Of a stretch of 64,000 nucleotides of DNA, positions 17,265-27,500 are shown piece after piece. A program made the position numbers and the translations under genes. Position 1 is the stretch's first letter, and every line of letters starts with the position of its first letter. The stretch covers positions 1 to 64,000 of the forward strand of contig JAUZOD010000017.1 of the NCBI GenBank assembly GCA_030706635.1. The letters are read 5' to 3'. A model generated the notes under the pieces. It did not search any database. It saw only the letters and a list, made by a program, of their open reading frames with translations, and was not told the origin of the DNA. Source of the DNA: Bacteroidota bacterium (GTDB lineage Bacteria > Bacteroidota > Bacteroidia > Chitinophagales > Chitinophagaceae).

Positions 17265-17696
17265 ATGGAAAAAAAAGTGGCCATTTTCAGGAAGGAGCAT
17301 TTCAATGCAGCCCATCGTTTGTTCGTTCCCGAATGGTCTGACGAAAAAAACCGCGAGGTGTTCGGCAAGTGCAGTAACCCGCATTATCACGGTCATAACT
17401 ATGAGCTGATTGTGAAAGTTACGGGTGTGCCGGATCCAACAACCGGATATGTGGTTAATCTGTCTGTTTTGTCTGATCTGATCGGAAAGGAGGTGCTGGC
17501 AAAATTCGATCATAAAAACCTGAACCTGGATACGAAGGAGTTCGCCCATCTGAATCCGACCGCAGAAAATATTGTTGTGGTGATTTATGAAATGCTCAGA
17601 AGCAAAATAGATCCGAAGCTGGATCTTTCGGTGAGATTGTATGAAACGGAACGGAATTTTGTGGAATACCCGGTTTCGTTGACGGTTGACGGTTGA
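17265..17696 (+). CDS. 6-pyruvoyl/6-carboxytetrahydropterin synthase family, second copy
   Basis: A 143-residue paralogue of the preceding gene, 29 bp downstream. Ligands are His17, His42 and His44, with Cys36 in the PTPS-like string FGKCSNPHYHGHNYEL; LDHKNLN is represented by FDHKNLNLD, and the C terminus has LYETERNFVEY. The two copies share the same fold and catalytic set but differ clearly, which suggests separate roles (QueD versus a BH4-like pterin enzyme, or subunits of a mixed oligomer). The last seven residues are encoded by a heptad hairpin repeat that begins at 17678, so the native stop codon was probably replaced by the insertion. Confidence 0.9.
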   Translation: MEKKVAIFRKEHFNAAHRLFVPEWSDEKNREVFGKCSNPHYHGHNYELIVKVTGVPDPTTGYVVNLSVLSDLIGKEVLAKFDHKNLNLDTKEFAHLNPTAENIVVVIYEMLRSKIDPKLDLSVRLYETERNFVEYPVSLTVDG

Positions 17697-17751
17697 CCGT
17701 TGACCGCCTTTTATTGCGAATGCGCACCCAAGATCCGTCAACTGTCAACCC
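17678..17751. repeat. Heptad hairpin repeat, copy A
   Basis: Left arm 17678-17706 is four GTTGACN heptads plus G (29 nt); the loop 17707-17734 is 28 nt; the right arm is shortened to 17735-17751. It overlaps the final 19 bases of the second pterin synthase gene and ends 39 bp before folE. Same plan as copies C and D. Confidence 0.85.
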
Positions 17752-17790
17752 TTCATTTCAACGTATTCAACCTAAAACAACCCCCCCACC

Positions 17791-18387
17791 ATGGGATATA
17801 AAAAAATTGAGCACTACGACGAGGCGACCACTTTAAATTTAATGGTCAACTATAAAAATGCCCTGAACCTGCTGGGAGAGAATGCAAACAGGGAAGGGCT
17901 TCAGGAAACGCCCAAAAGGCTGGCTAAAGCCATGCAGTTCCTCACCCAGGGCTATGACCTGGATGCCCATGCCATTCTCAACTCAGCCAAGTTTCATGAG
18001 GATGTGAGTGAGATGATCATCGTGAAAGACATTGAAGTGTATAGTTTGTGCGAACACCACATGCTTCCATTCTTTGGAAAAGCGCATATTGCGTATATCC
18101 CCAATGGCTGGATCACCGGGTTGAGTAAAATTGCCCGTGTTGTGGATGTGTTTGCCCGGCGTCTTCAGGTGCAGGAGCGTTTAACGACGGAGATCCTGCA
18201 TGCGATCCGGGATACCCTGCAGCCGCTGGGTGCGGCTGTGGTGATCGAAGCCTCGCATCTTTGCATGATGATGCGTGGCGTGCAAAAACAGAATTCCGTC
18301 ACCACCACCTCGGCCTTTCACGGAGAATTTCAAAAGAATGAAACACGTAGTGAGTTTATCAAGCTCATTTCAGCAGATCTGGATTAA
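17791..18387 (+). CDS. folE: GTP cyclohydrolase I
   Basis: A 198-residue enzyme that converts GTP to 7,8-dihydroneopterin triphosphate, the shared precursor of folate, BH4-type pterins and queuosine. The zinc and active-site motif [18 protein letters not shown] and the block [23 protein letters not shown] are both complete; the late Cys in [13 protein letters not shown] is also present. It follows the two pterin synthases on the same strand, so substrate maker and users are encoded together. Length is normal for the family. No clear promoter was seen; the heptad hairpin lies between it and the upstream gene. Confidence 0.97.
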   Translation: MGYKKIEHYDEATTLNLMVNYKNALNLLGENANREGLQETPKRLAKAMQFLTQGYDLDAHAILNSAKFHEDVSEMIIVKDIEVYSLCEHHMLPFFGKAHIAYIPNGWITGLSKIARVVDVFARRLQVQERLTTEILHAIRDTLQPLGAAVVIEASHLCMMMRGVQKQNSVTTTSAFHGEFQKNETRSEFIKLISADLD

Positions 18388-18530
18388 TGGGATACCCGGA
18401 TCAGGTATCAGACTGTATTTCGTTGCCGGTTGATAGCGGGCCGCGGCGTGTATCCGGACCGCTTCTTAAAATATTCTTTGCTGAATCGGTGCTTTGTGGC
18501 AAATTTGTTTTTTAACCTCCAGTTCTATTT

Positions 18531-19421
18531 ATGAAGCATGCTTATGTTTTCCCCGGACAAGGTTCTCAGTTTCCGGGCATGGGAAAGAATCATTATGATC
18601 AGAGTGCTTTTGCGAAAAGACTATTTGAACAGGGGAATGAAATTGTTGGCTTTCGTCTTTCAGATATCATGTTTCAGGGTTCGGAATCAGACCTGAAGCA
18701 AACGAATGTTACCCAGCCGGCCGTTTTCATGCATTCGGTGATCGCGTATAAAAGTGTGGACGGGGCAAAACCCGAAATGGTTGCGGGGCATTCGCTGGGT
18801 GAATTTTCTGCGCTCGTGGCCAACGGTGTTTTGTCTTTTGAAGACGGACTGCACCTGGTGATCGTTCGGGCAGAAGCGATGCAGAAAGCCTGCATCACGA
18901 ATCCCGGCACCATGGCTGCGGTATTGGCGCTGGATGATGAGGTAGTGGAAAAGATCTGTCTCGAATTACAAAAAGAAACCGGCGAAGTGCTGGTTCCCGC
19001 GAATTATAATTGCCCCGGTCAGTTGGTCGTCAGCGGATCATTAAAAGGCGTTGAGCTGGGTTGCGAAAGGTTGAAAGCGGCAGGTGCACGGCGCGCCGTA
19101 TTGCTTCCGGTGGGTGGCGCATTTCATTCCCCACTGATGGAACCGGCCAGGGAGGAGCTGGCCGCTGCTATTGAAAAAACGACTTTTTATAATCCCACCT
19201 GTCCCGTATATCAGAATGTGGTGGCACGGGCTGTTATGGATAAAGAGGAGATCAAGAAGAATCTGATTGATCAATTGACGGGCCCTGTGCGATGGACCCA
19301 GTCTGTTATGGCTATGATTGCGAATGACGGATCAAATTTCACCGAGATCGGGCCGGGTAAGGTGCTGCAGGGGCTGATCAATAAAATTGATAAAAATGTA
19401 ACCACTTCCGGCGTGGACTAG
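18531..19421 (+). CDS. fabD: Malonyl-CoA:ACP transacylase
   Basis: A 296-residue enzyme that loads malonyl units onto acyl carrier protein for fatty acid synthesis. It begins with the oxyanion-loop motif FPGQGSQFPGMG, has the nucleophile Ser88 in GHSLGEF, and the catalytic His in GGAFHSPLM near residue 198. fabH lies 0.5 kb away on the opposite strand, with an acetyltransferase between. The stop codon overlaps the end of the acetyltransferase gene by 4 bp, tail to tail. Confidence 0.96.
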   Translation: MKHAYVFPGQGSQFPGMGKNHYDQSAFAKRLFEQGNEIVGFRLSDIMFQGSESDLKQTNVTQPAVFMHSVIAYKSVDGAKPEMVAGHSLGEFSALVANGVLSFEDGLHLVIVRAEAMQKACITNPGTMAAVLALDDEVVEKICLELQKETGEVLVPANYNCPGQLVVSGSLKGVELGCERLKAAGARRAVLLPVGGAFHSPLMEPAREELAAAIEKTTFYNPTCPVYQNVVARAVMDKEEIKKNLIDQLTGPVRWTQSVMAMIANDGSNFTEIGPGKVLQGLINKIDKNVTTSGVD

Positions 19422-19885
19422 GGAAGGCCCAGATTGCAGTTCAGCCAGCCGCTCTCTATATTGGCTCCGTATTTCTGATAAAATAAAATGGCGGGTTCGT
19501 TCCAGTCCAGCACCTGCCAGGTCATCCCGTTCAATTGAAGATCCCTGGCTTCCTGCAGTGTTTTTTCGAAGAGCATTTTTCCAATGCCTTTGCCCCGGAA
19601 TTTTTCATTCACAATAAGGTCCTCCAGGTATAGCCGCTGGCCCTTCCAGGTGGAATACCGGATGTAGAAAAGGCTTAGTCCCACTAATTTTTCCTGCTGA
19701 CCCGGTTTGGAAATGGTCGCCACAAAAGCCTGCCATACGGGATTTTTTCCGAATCCGCTTTCTCTGAAATGTTCCAGGGAAACCGTTACGGCGGCTGGCG
19801 CTTTTTCAAAAATGGCCAATTCGCGGACCAGGGCCATCATGTCTGCACAATCGCTGATCACAGCTCTTCTCAGTGTGATTTTCAT
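19418..19885 (-). CDS. GNAT family N-acetyltransferase
   Basis: About 155 residues from ATG 19885; an ATG at 19900 would add five. The GNAT fold is shown by the N-terminal MKITLRRAVISDCADMMALV, the acetyl-CoA P-loop KFRGKGIGKMLFEK and the terminal block WQVLDWNEPAILFYQKYGA. The last block and the early KAPAAV segment resemble diamine (spermidine/spermine-type) acetyltransferases, so a polyamine or small amine substrate is possible. It follows fabH by 27 bp and is probably co-transcribed. Confidence 0.85.
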   Translation of the reverse strand: MKITLRRAVISDCADMMALVRELAIFEKAPAAVTVSLEHFRESGFGKNPVWQAFVATISKPGQQEKLVGLSLFYIRYSTWKGQRLYLEDLIVNEKFRGKGIGKMLFEKTLQEARDLQLNGMTWQVLDWNEPAILFYQKYGANIESGWLNCNLGLP

Positions 19886-19912
19886 CCGCGTTCCTGCCAT
19901 ACCGAAAGCAAT

Positions 19913-20905
19913 TTAATGTCCCCATTTTACCAGGGTGGCTCCCCAGGTGAACCCGCCTCCGAAGGCTGCCAGCACGAGCAGGTCGCCTGATTTTAACTGG
20001 TTCTCCCATTCCCAAAGGCAAAGCGGAATGGTGGCGGCCGTGGTATTTCCAAAGCGCTGGATATTGATCATCACTTTGTCTTCTGACAAACCGATGCGGT
20101 TCGCCGTGGCATCAATGATCCGCTTATTGGCCTGGTGCGGAACGAGAAAAGCGATGTCTTCGCCGGTTAGTTTATTTCGTTTCAGCAGTTCTTCACTCAC
20201 GTCGGCCATCCGGGTGACGGCGAACTTAAAAACGGGTTGTCCTTCCTGGTAGATATAATGTTCTTTTTTGGCCACGGTTTCATAGGAAGGGGGCCTTAAA
20301 GATCCACCGGCTTTCATGTGCAGGTGCACTTTTCCGGCGCCATCACTTTTCAGCAGGCTGTCCTGCACACCGAATCCTTCGTAATTGGGTTCCAGCAATA
20401 CGGCAGCGGCGCCATCGCCGAAAATAATGCAGGTGCTCCTGTCACTATAGTCCACAATGGAACTCATTTTGTCTGCGCCCACTACAACAACTTTTTTATA
20501 GCGGCCGCTTTCAATCAGGGAGGCGCCTGTAGTGAGGCTGTAGAGAAATCCGCAGCAGGCTGCCAACAGGTCAAAGCCCCAGGCATTCACAGCGCCGACT
20601 TTTTCGCAGATGAGGTTGGCGGTTGACGGAAAGAGCATATCGGGTGTAACCGTACCCACCACGATGCAATCTATTTCCGAGGGGTCAATGCCTCTTTTTT
20701 TACAAAGTTCAAGAACCGCCGGAACACAGAGGTCGGAGGTGGCCTGGTTCAGTCCCTTCTGAATCCTTCTTTCGGAAATCCCCGTTCGGGTCCGGATCCA
20801 TTCGTCGTTGGTGTCCACCAGTTTTTCAAGATCGGCATTGGTTAACAGGTCATCCGGTACATAGCCGCCTACAGAGGTGATGGCGGCTGTGATCTTTTGC
20901 GTCAT
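19913..20905 (-). CDS. fabH: 3-oxoacyl-ACP synthase III (KASIII)
   Basis: A 330-residue condensing enzyme that starts fatty acid chains from acyl-CoA and malonyl-ACP. The catalytic Cys lies in FDLLAACCGFLYSL, the His in VPHQANKRII and the Asn in NTTAATIPL, giving the Cys-His-Asn triad. The start at 20905 (MTQKITAAITSVGGY) gives the usual family length; the open frame beyond it to 21118 runs antisense to ruvA and is not coding. It is divergent from ruvA, with 63 bp between start codons and promoter-like elements for both. Confidence 0.95.
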   Translation of the reverse strand: MTQKITAAITSVGGYVPDDLLTNADLEKLVDTNDEWIRTRTGISERRIQKGLNQATSDLCVPAVLELCKKRGIDPSEIDCIVVGTVTPDMLFPSTANLICEKVGAVNAWGFDLLAACCGFLYSLTTGASLIESGRYKKVVVVGADKMSSIVDYSDRSTCIIFGDGAAAVLLEPNYEGFGVQDSLLKSDGAGKVHLHMKAGGSLRPPSYETVAKKEHYIYQEGQPVFKFAVTRMADVSEELLKRNKLTGEDIAFLVPHQANKRIIDATANRIGLSEDKVMINIQRFGNTTAATIPLCLWEWENQLKSGDLLVLAAFGGGFTWGATLVKWGH

Positions 20906-20909
20906 GGAA

Positions 20910-20917
20910 CAAAGATC
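20910..20917 (-). promoter_or_regulatory. -7-like element GATCTTTG before fabH
   Basis: One mismatch to TAnnTTTG, 4-nt gap to the fabH ATG at 20905. Confidence 0.35.
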
Positions 20918-20955
20918 GTGTGTTTTTATAAAATATATACGCGGCTTAAAAATAC

Positions 20956-20963
20956 TATTTTCG
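20956..20963 (+). promoter_or_regulatory. -7 promoter element TATTTTCG before ruvA
   Basis: TAnnTTYG match ending 5 nt before the ruvA ATG at 20969. It decides the ruvA start, because any earlier start would lie upstream of the promoter. Confidence 0.45.
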
Positions 20964-20968
20964 CGGTC

Positions 20969-21553
20969 ATGATCACTTTTCTCCGGGGCGACTTTGTATT
21001 GAAAACACCGGCCATGCTGCATGTGGATGTGCAGGGTGTGGGTTATGAAGTGCAGATCAGTCTGCATACCTTCTCCCAGATGCAGCACCTGGACAAAGGA
21101 TTGCTGCATATCTACCATCAGGTGCGGGAAGACGATGAGATTCTGTACGGATTTTTTGAAACGGGAGAAAAGGAGCTTTTCATCCAGCTGCTGAGTGTTT
21201 CCGGCGTAGGCGCTTCCACTGCCCGGATGATGCTTTCAGCCATGAAACCTGAGGAGCTGGCGCGGGCCATCGTGCAGGGCGAAGTGAAGAAGCTGGAAAG
21301 CATCAAAGGAATCGGTAAAAAATCGGCAGAAAGGATCGTTCTGGAACTGCGGGATAAAGTAGGCAAAAAACTTCACGGATCAAATATTTCCCCATTGATA
21401 AACAATACCTTGGAGCAGGATGCGTTGAATGCTCTGGTGTCCCTGGGTATAGCCCGGCCGGTAGCGGAACAGGCCATTAAAAAACTGGCTTTGAACAACG
21501 CGGGTCCGCAAAAAGCGGAAGATATCATAAAGCAAGTTTTAAAAATCCTTTAG
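20969..21553 (+). CDS. ruvA: Holliday junction branch migration protein RuvA
   Basis: A 194-residue protein that binds four-way junctions and loads the RuvB motor. The N-terminal OB fold begins MITFLRGDFVLKTP and has VGYEVQIS; the two helix-hairpin-helix motifs are LLSVSGVGASTARMML and LESIKGIGKKSAERIVLEL; the C-terminal RuvB-binding domain ends DIIKQVLKIL. The ATG at 20969 gives the standard family start; an open frame up to 20897 is an artefact. The ruvA-sprA order is common in gliding Bacteroidota. sprA starts 42 bp downstream. Confidence 0.96.
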   Translation: MITFLRGDFVLKTPAMLHVDVQGVGYEVQISLHTFSQMQHLDKGLLHIYHQVREDDEILYGFFETGEKELFIQLLSVSGVGASTARMMLSAMKPEELARAIVQGEVKKLESIKGIGKKSAERIVLELRDKVGKKLHGSNISPLINNTLEQDALNALVSLGIARPVAEQAIKKLALNNAGPQKAEDIIKQVLKIL

Positions 21554-21595
21554 CCTATCGTAGGGATCTATACCTAACTAATTCTTGAGGAAAGT

Positions 21596-24500
21596 TTGAC
21601 CCGGTATCTGCTTCAGATTATCACTACCACGGTATGGATTATTGCCGTTTCTGTTGCCTTTCTGGCACCGGCAACCCTGTGTGCGCAGACTCCCCGGGAT
21701 ACTTCCCGACTCCCATTTTCAGATAGCCTTCATTTCCCTATTCATGACCGCCGCGGCGATCCGTTAAGCAATCCGGACCGGAATTCCTTCAACCTGAAAA
21801 ACCCGTCGAACCTGCGGGATTCCATCGAATATGATCCGAAAACCAACCGATACTACCTGATGGAAAAGGTTGGTAATAAATACTTTCGCAAGCCCACCTA
21901 CCTCACGTACGAGGAGTTCCTTAAACTCACCGGCCAGCAGTCGGAAGATGATTATTTCAGGGAGCGTGCAAACATGCTGAGCGAGCTTAACCACAAACTG
22001 GATAAGCCGAAGCTCAATGTAAATGACAACCTGTTCAACCGGCTTTTCGGCAATGGTAAAATTGATATCAAACCTCAGGGCAACGTGGACATACTGGCAG
22101 GTTACCAGGGGCAGAATGTGCAGAACCCGACCCTGCCGGAGAATGCGCGGAAAACAGGCGGACTGGATTTCAACATGGCCGCCAATGTGAATGTGCTGGG
22201 TAATATCGGCAATAAGCTGAAACTGCCCATTTCCTACAATACCCAGGCTACGTTTGACTGGATGAACCAGCTTAAGCTGGAATATACAGGCAGTCCCGAT
22301 GATATCATCAAAAAAATTGAGGTCGGCAATACTTCTTTTACCACCAAAAGCACGCTGATGTCCAGCCAGCAATCCCTGTTTGGTGTCAAGACCCAGCTCC
22401 AGTTCGGAAAATTGTACATCACTGGGGTACTGGCCAGCGAGCGTTCCCAAAGTCAGTCTACTTCCCTCCAGGGAGGCGCTGCCACCACCAACTACCAGTT
22501 TAAGGCGGATGATTATGACGAAAACCGGCACTTCCTGCTGGCGCAGTATTTCCGCGCGAATTATAACAAGGCCATGTCCAACCTTCCCATCGTCACTTCA
22601 CAGGTTCAGATCCTGCGGATCGAAGTGTGGGTGACCAACCGCAATGGCGCTACTACCCAGGCCCGCCAGGTGGTTGGCTTAATGGATCTGGGGGAAACAA
22701 ATCCTTATAATACCAATGTGCATCCCCAGACCGGGTTACCCTACCCATCAAATGATGCCAACGATCTTTATCGCCGGATCATCAACGATCCGTCCAGCAG
22801 GAGCTCAGACCAGGTGATCAGCAAACTGACTTCCGTGGGCCTTACCCAGGTACAGGATTATGAACAGGTGTATGCCCGCAAACTCAACGCCACAGACTAT
22901 ACCTTTAATCCTCAGGTCGGGTTTATTTCACTGAACCAGGTGCTGCAACCCAATGATGTGCTGGCTGTGGCTTACCAGTACAGTTTCAACGGCAAGATCT
23001 ACCAGGTCGGTGAATTTTCCCAGGACGTTCCACCCGATACCACACGGGGGTTTAACCCGGGTGCGCAAAAAGTGATCTATCTGAAATTGCTGAAAGCCAC
23101 GTCCCAGCGGACCAACCTTCCCATCTGGAACCTGATGATGAAGAACGTGTACACCCTGAAAACAGGAACGGGCACCTATCTTTCCAATATCCAGCAGGCG
23201 GGCTTTCAAATGAATGTATTGTTTGATGAGCCGAGCAAAGGCACCAAAAGATACCTGCCTGCAGGTGATAAAGAAGGCATTCCCTTAATATCGGTGCTTA
23301 ACCTGGACAGGTTGAATGCGCACAACGATCCCCAGCCGGATGGCGTATTTGACTACCTGGAAGGATTCACCATCGTCTCGTCGCAGGCCAGGATCATCTT
23401 TCCCCTCCTGGAACCTTTCGGGCGGGACCTGGATTCCCTGGCATTCCACAACAGTCAGAGCATTAAAGGCAGTTATATTTTTCAGCAGCTTTATGATACC
23501 ATCAAATCGGTGGCGCAAACTTTTGCCAATGTGGACCGGTACTATATCAGCGGCGTAGCCAAGGGACAGACCAGCACGGATGTTTCCCTCGGCGCCTTCA
23601 ACGTGCCACCGGGATCGGTTGTCGTGACCGCCGGCGGCCAAACGCTACGGGAGAATATTGACTACGTGGTGGATTACAACAATGGTACGGTGAAAGTAAT
23701 CAATCAGGCAATCCTCAATTCCGGTGTGCCGGTGAATGTGCAGTATGAAAATAATGCCAGTTACGGAACACAGCAAAGGGGATTCATGGGTTTGCGGCTC
23801 GACTATCTCGCCAAGAGCACCGCCACCCAGTCGCTGACTCTCGGCGGTACGATTGAAAGATTGAATGAGCGTCCTTTTTTTACCAAAACAAATTATAACG
23901 AAGATCCGATCCGCAATACCATGTACGGAGCAGATGCCAACTTCCGTTCGCAATGGCCGGGACTGACGCGTTTGATGAATAAGCTTCCTTTTTATTCTTC
24001 CCGCGAAGTGAGTACCATCAGCGCAGTAGGAGAAGCGGCATTCCTGAAGCCTGGTCATCCACCGCAGATTGGCAAGGGAAACAGCGGGGTTATTTATATA
24101 GATGATTTTGAAGGATCCACCAGTTCCATTGATCTGCGCTTTCCGCTCACCAGCTGGGCCCTGGCTTCCACGCCGGCGGGCGACGGGCTTTTCCCGGAAG
24201 GCAGCCTCAATAATTCCCTGGATTACGGGTTCAACCGTTCCAAGATTGCCTGGTATAATATCGAACCCACCCTGCAGGATAAAACCAATTCGGCCAATCC
24301 GGTCCGGGATTACGAAAATTTTGGCGATCCGAGGATCTCGCCCATTAATATCCAGCAACTGTTTCCACAAATCACACCGGAATTCGGCCAGGCACAGCTG
24401 ATCACTTTCGATGTTGCTTACTATCCTTCCGAAAAGGGACCTTATAATTTTGACGCCCGCCCGGGCAGCCTCCTGCCGGATGGGAAACTGGCCAATCCGC

Positions 24501-27500
24501 AGAACCGCTGGGGTGGTATCATGCGATCCATAGACCAGACAGACTTTGAAACCAGCAATGTGCAGTATGTTGAATTCTGGATGCAGAGTCCCTTCCTGAC
24601 CAATCCCGGTGGCAGCGGGGGACAATTATATTTTGATCTGGGCAGTGTATCGGAAGATATCCTAAAGGATGGAAGAAGACTTTTTGAAAACGGGTTAAAC
24701 ACGCCCTCCAGTCCCGCCGCCGTAGACAGCACTTCTGTGTGGGGAAGGGCGCCGGCCAACCAGATCCAGGTAACCAATGCCTTCAGCAATGATCCGGGAG
24801 ACCGCCCTTACCAGGATGTGGGTTTTGACGGACTGGATGATGCCGGCGAGCAATCCAAATTTTCCAATTACCTCGCCAAGCTGGCGGCTGCTTACGGAAC
24901 CGGCTCCGCCGTTTATCAGAAAGCTGCTGGCGATCCATCCGGCGATGATTTTCTCAATTACCGCGATCCTTCTTACGACCAGTCGAAAGCAGGTATCCTT
25001 GACCGTTATAAAAACATAAACAGTCCCCAGGGCAATTCGCCGATTGCTTCCGGCAATTCAACCTACGTGAACGCGTACACGCTTTATCCCGATCAGGAAG
25101 ATCTTGATCACGATAATACCATGAACGAGCTGGAAGAGTATTTTGAATATAAAGTAAACCTCGTGCCATCCCAGCTTGCGGTGGGGCAGAACTTCGTTTC
25201 CGATAAGAGGGATTTTGTCGGAAGCAACGGAGTTCCCCAAACCTGGTACCAGTTCCGGATTCCGATCAACGCCTACACCCAGAAAGTGGGGAATATCCCG
25301 GATTTTAAATCCATCCGGTTCATCCGTATGTTCCTGACCGGTTTTACGGATTCCGTGGTATGCCGCTTTGCAGAATTCCAGCTGATCCGGGATTCCTGGC
25401 GCAATTTCAATTATGAACTGGATACCACGGGGCAGTATATCACCATTCCCGCGAACACCCCGACGGATTTCAATGTAACGGCCGTGAACATCGAGCAGAA
25501 CGGTTCGAGAACGCCCGTACCTTATGTGATTCCGCCGGGCATTCAACGTCAGCAGCAGCTCAGTACCAATAATGTAAACCTTTTGCTAAATGAACAGGCA
25601 CTGAGTTTACAGATCTGTAATCTGGCCAAGGGCGATGCCCGCGGCGTATTTAAAAATACCAACCTGGATCTGAGACGTTATGGAACCATGGATATGTTCA
25701 TTCACGCGGAAGGCGCCGGAATTATAGATAATCTAAACGATAACGATCTCTATGCGGTGATCCGTTTAGGGAGTGATTTCATCAATAATTTTTACGAGGT
25801 TAAAATTCCATTACGGAAAACGAGGTGGGGGGCAACGATCGACACCGATATCTGGCCGGATTCCAATAACCTGAACCTGAACCTGGATAAACTTATTCAA
25901 TTGAAGACCGACCGGAATGCGTCGGGAAGCTCAACGCTGTATTACCAGGAGATTGATTCGGCAACCCACCGGTCTTATGCCATAGTGGGTAATCCGAATA
26001 TCGGACAGGTGCAGGCCTTTTTCCTGGGTGTGCAGAATGCGAGCCAGAACAGCGTCTGCACCGAAGTGTGGTTTGATGAACTCAGGTTATCGAATATCAA
26101 TGACCAGGGTGGATATGCCGCTACCGGCCGGGTGGATCTGAAGATTGCCGACTTCGGCACCATGTACATGTCTGGCAGTTTCCGTTCCGTGGGCTTCGGA
26201 AGTATTGATCAGAGCATCAACCAGCGTTCGCTGAGCAACAACACCCAGCTGGACGCAGCCACGAACCTCGAGCTTGGAAAACTGCTTCCTAAAACCACAG
26301 GCCTGTCTATTCCTTTTTATGCCAGCGTTTCCAAGAGCATCAGTGCGCCGGAATATGATCCCTACGACCTGGATATTAAACTCAAGGATAAAATCGCTGC
26401 GGCTACAACCAGGGCGCAAAAAGATTCCATCCGGAATCAGGCGATAGATGCTACGACCATATCCACTTTCAATTTCACCAATGTCAGAAAAAATAATACT
26501 TCCGGAAAAAAACTCAAACTCTGGAGCCTTGAAAACTTCGACCTGAGTTATTCCTATACGCGATCGGACCATCACAATCCCATCGCCAGTGAAGACAACC
26601 TGATTAACTATAAAGCGGGCCTGGGATATAATTTTACAGGATTGCCCAAATACTGGGAGCCATTCAAAAAAATGATCAGGTCCAAGAGTCCCTGGTTCAA
26701 ACTCGTCAAGGATTTCAACCTGAACCCCGTTCCTGCGGTACTCACTTTCCGGGCGGATGTGAATCGACAGTTTGGCGCCTACCGATCGCGGAATCTTGAC
26801 GGTGGCAAAGAAGTTCTTCCGGAAACCTTTAATAAATTTTTTACGTTCGACAGGTTATATGTTGTGCGCTGGGACGTCACGCGATCGTTCAACGTGGATT
26901 TCAGTGCGACCAATAAAGGCTGGGTGGATGAGGACAGCGGAAGGCTGGACAAAGCGGGAAGGAAAGACATGTGGAAGAATTTCTGGAAAGGCGGAAGAAC
27001 AATCCACTATCAGCAAACGGCGAATTTTACTTACACCGTTCCCACCAATAAAGTGCCGGCGCTTGACTGGACAAATTTCAGGCTCGGGTACGGATCTTCT
27101 TATCAGTGGACTGGCGCGTCCACGCTGGCCACGGATCTGGGTAATGCCCTTCAGAACACGCAGCAGAAGGTTGTTACCGGCGACCTTAATTTTTCCAGAC
27201 TGTACAGTAAATGGCGATTGTTACGTGAACTGGATCAGCAGGCCTCTCCGAATGCCCCCTCTTTGCCTGGCAAAAAGGTTGACAGCAGCAAGCAAAAACG
27301 ATCGGCCATAGAAAGCGGCGACCAGAAACATCTGTCGGGTATCATGAAAAGTGTCGCCCGGCTGCTGACCTCTTTAAAGGATGTAACGATCAATTATTCG
27401 GAAAATTCTGCTTCCAGCATTTATGGGTATAAAGACAGTACCCAGGTGTTGGGTATGGATCTTAAATCGGGAGAACCAGGCTTCGGCTACATCTTTGGTG

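Noticed and set aside
23645-24625. Minus-strand 326-residue frame inside sprA
   Set aside because: Shadow of a long GC-balanced gene; composition is not protein-like and the sense strand is certain.
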